In this document: piece after piece, positions 63,630 through 64,000 of the stretch
Position numbering within the stretch: the stretch's first letter is position 1
How the letters are laid out: the number at the start of each line of letters is the position of its first letter
NCBI RefSeq assembly: GCF_001741865.1
Contig: NZ_CP017147.1
Span: forward strand, 1,267,001 to 1,331,000
Length of the DNA: 64,000 nucleotides
Origin: Bosea vaviloviae
GTDB lineage: Bacteria > Pseudomonadota > Alphaproteobacteria > Rhizobiales > Beijerinckiaceae
Direction of reading: 5' to 3'
The notes under the pieces: model-generated
The model's input: only the letters and a program-made list of their open reading frames with translations
The model's database searches: none
What the model was told of the DNA's origin: nothing
Made by a program: the position numbers and the translations under genes

Positions 63630-64000
63630 TCACTTTGTCTTGCTGGTTGACCCGGACCCGTTGACCGTCATCACCGCCAGCGTCGTCAGTTTGGCATTTG
63701 CCGCCTTTTCCTCGTCGAGGATCGACGTCAGCAGCTCGTGCGCTTCGGTGTGCCCCAGGACTTTCGCCCATTCGCGCAGAGTTCCATAGCGGGCAATCTC
63801 GTAATGCTCGACGGCTTGGGCGGCGCCGATCAGACAGACGTCGCGTGCGTGGCCTTCTGCCTCGTCGATAAGACCGTCCGCCTCCTTCAATAGGCCGGCC
63901 ATCGCATCACATTTCTCGCCGCTGGCCTTGAGGCCCAACGATTTGAACACGGATTCGAGTGTCGACACATGGCCTTTTGTTTCTTTCAGGTGATCATCGA
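63630..64000 (-). CDS. DUF892 / YciE-YciF ferritin-like protein (5' end outside window)
   Basis: The frame is open from the stop at 63630 to the window end. Upstream of the GTG at 63968, codons read DDHLKETKGHV, matching the HLEETEGQV pattern of the family, so this GTG is internal and the gene continues outside. Visible are about 123 residues, with helices such as LKEADGLIDEAEGHA and HYEIARYGTLREWAKVLGH that carry the Glu and His ligands of a di-iron ferritin-like bundle. The tail is Ser/Thr/Lys-rich. YciE/F-type proteins are stress-linked. Confidence 0.88.
   Translation of the reverse strand, partial: DDHLKETKGHVSTLESVFKSLGLKASGEKCDAMAGLLKEADGLIDEAEGHARDVCLIGAAQAVEHYEIARYGTLREWAKVLGHTEAHELLTSILDEEKAANAKLTTLAVMTVNGSGSTSKTK

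Overview
The window is high-GC, densely coded DNA of the kind seen in Alphaproteobacteria, most likely Hyphomicrobiales (Bosea- or Methylobacterium-like). The pointers are a Tad/Cpa pilus locus, a malic enzyme fused to a phosphotransacetylase-like domain, an EcfG-type stress promoter (GGAAC-N16-CGTT), many ABC importers and short dispersed palindromic elements. No 16S gene or species marker is present, so the genus is an inference.

1-8.2 kb holds the end of a Tad pilus locus (cpaE partial, cpaF, tadB, tadC, and a TadD-like TPR lipoprotein on the other strand). A divergent phospholipase D / endonuclease-exonuclease-phosphatase pair sits inside it. 8.3-19.7 kb is mostly housekeeping: an M17 aminopeptidase, a MarR regulator, an NlpC/P60 hydrolase, a ParDE toxin-antitoxin pair, mutS, a chemoreceptor with a 5TM sensor, the malic enzyme and a small stress gene. 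19.8-23 kb is an EmrAB-type efflux operon headed by a MarR repressor.

23-35.6 kb is a region of peptide/opine-type (Dpp/Opp) ABC transport. A solute-binding protein is translationally coupled to a D-aminopeptidase-like hydrolase. A PanE-like reductase follows. Then come two permeases, a glycerophosphodiester phosphodiesterase and a second binding protein on +, converging on a phosphodiesterase and two ATPases on -. Together the latter look like import plus hydrolysis of a phosphodiester. 36-38.9 kb has a second chemoreceptor and a DUF1989 (urea-carboxylase-associated) gene beside a truncated paralogue.

39-49.5 kb is the most distinctive region. An IclR-headed minus-strand operon (DapA-like lyase, two CUT1 permeases, Gfo/Idh/MocA dehydrogenase, AP2Ec-type isomerase, 2-hydroxyacid dehydrogenase) is divergent from a plus-strand operon (binding protein, GMC oxidoreductase, SDR). 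Two copies of the same 11-bp palindrome, one just downstream of each divergent promoter, probably bind the IclR protein. The pathway substrate is unknown, and the DapA-like protein lacks the usual catalytic Thr-Thr and Tyr motifs.

49.5-54.4 kb is the conserved PrkA/DUF444/SpoVR stress operon. 54.7-58.5 kb is a LysR-regulated AtuA-like gene pair with an orphan tripartite-tricarboxylate binding protein. 58.6-64 kb holds a frameshifted alpha/beta hydrolase, a YqjI-like histidine-rich PadR regulator with a DUF2218 gene, a D-aminoacylase-type amidohydrolase followed 6 nt later by a G3E (CobW-like) GTPase, tRNA-Arg(CCG) and the end of a ferritin-like DUF892 gene.
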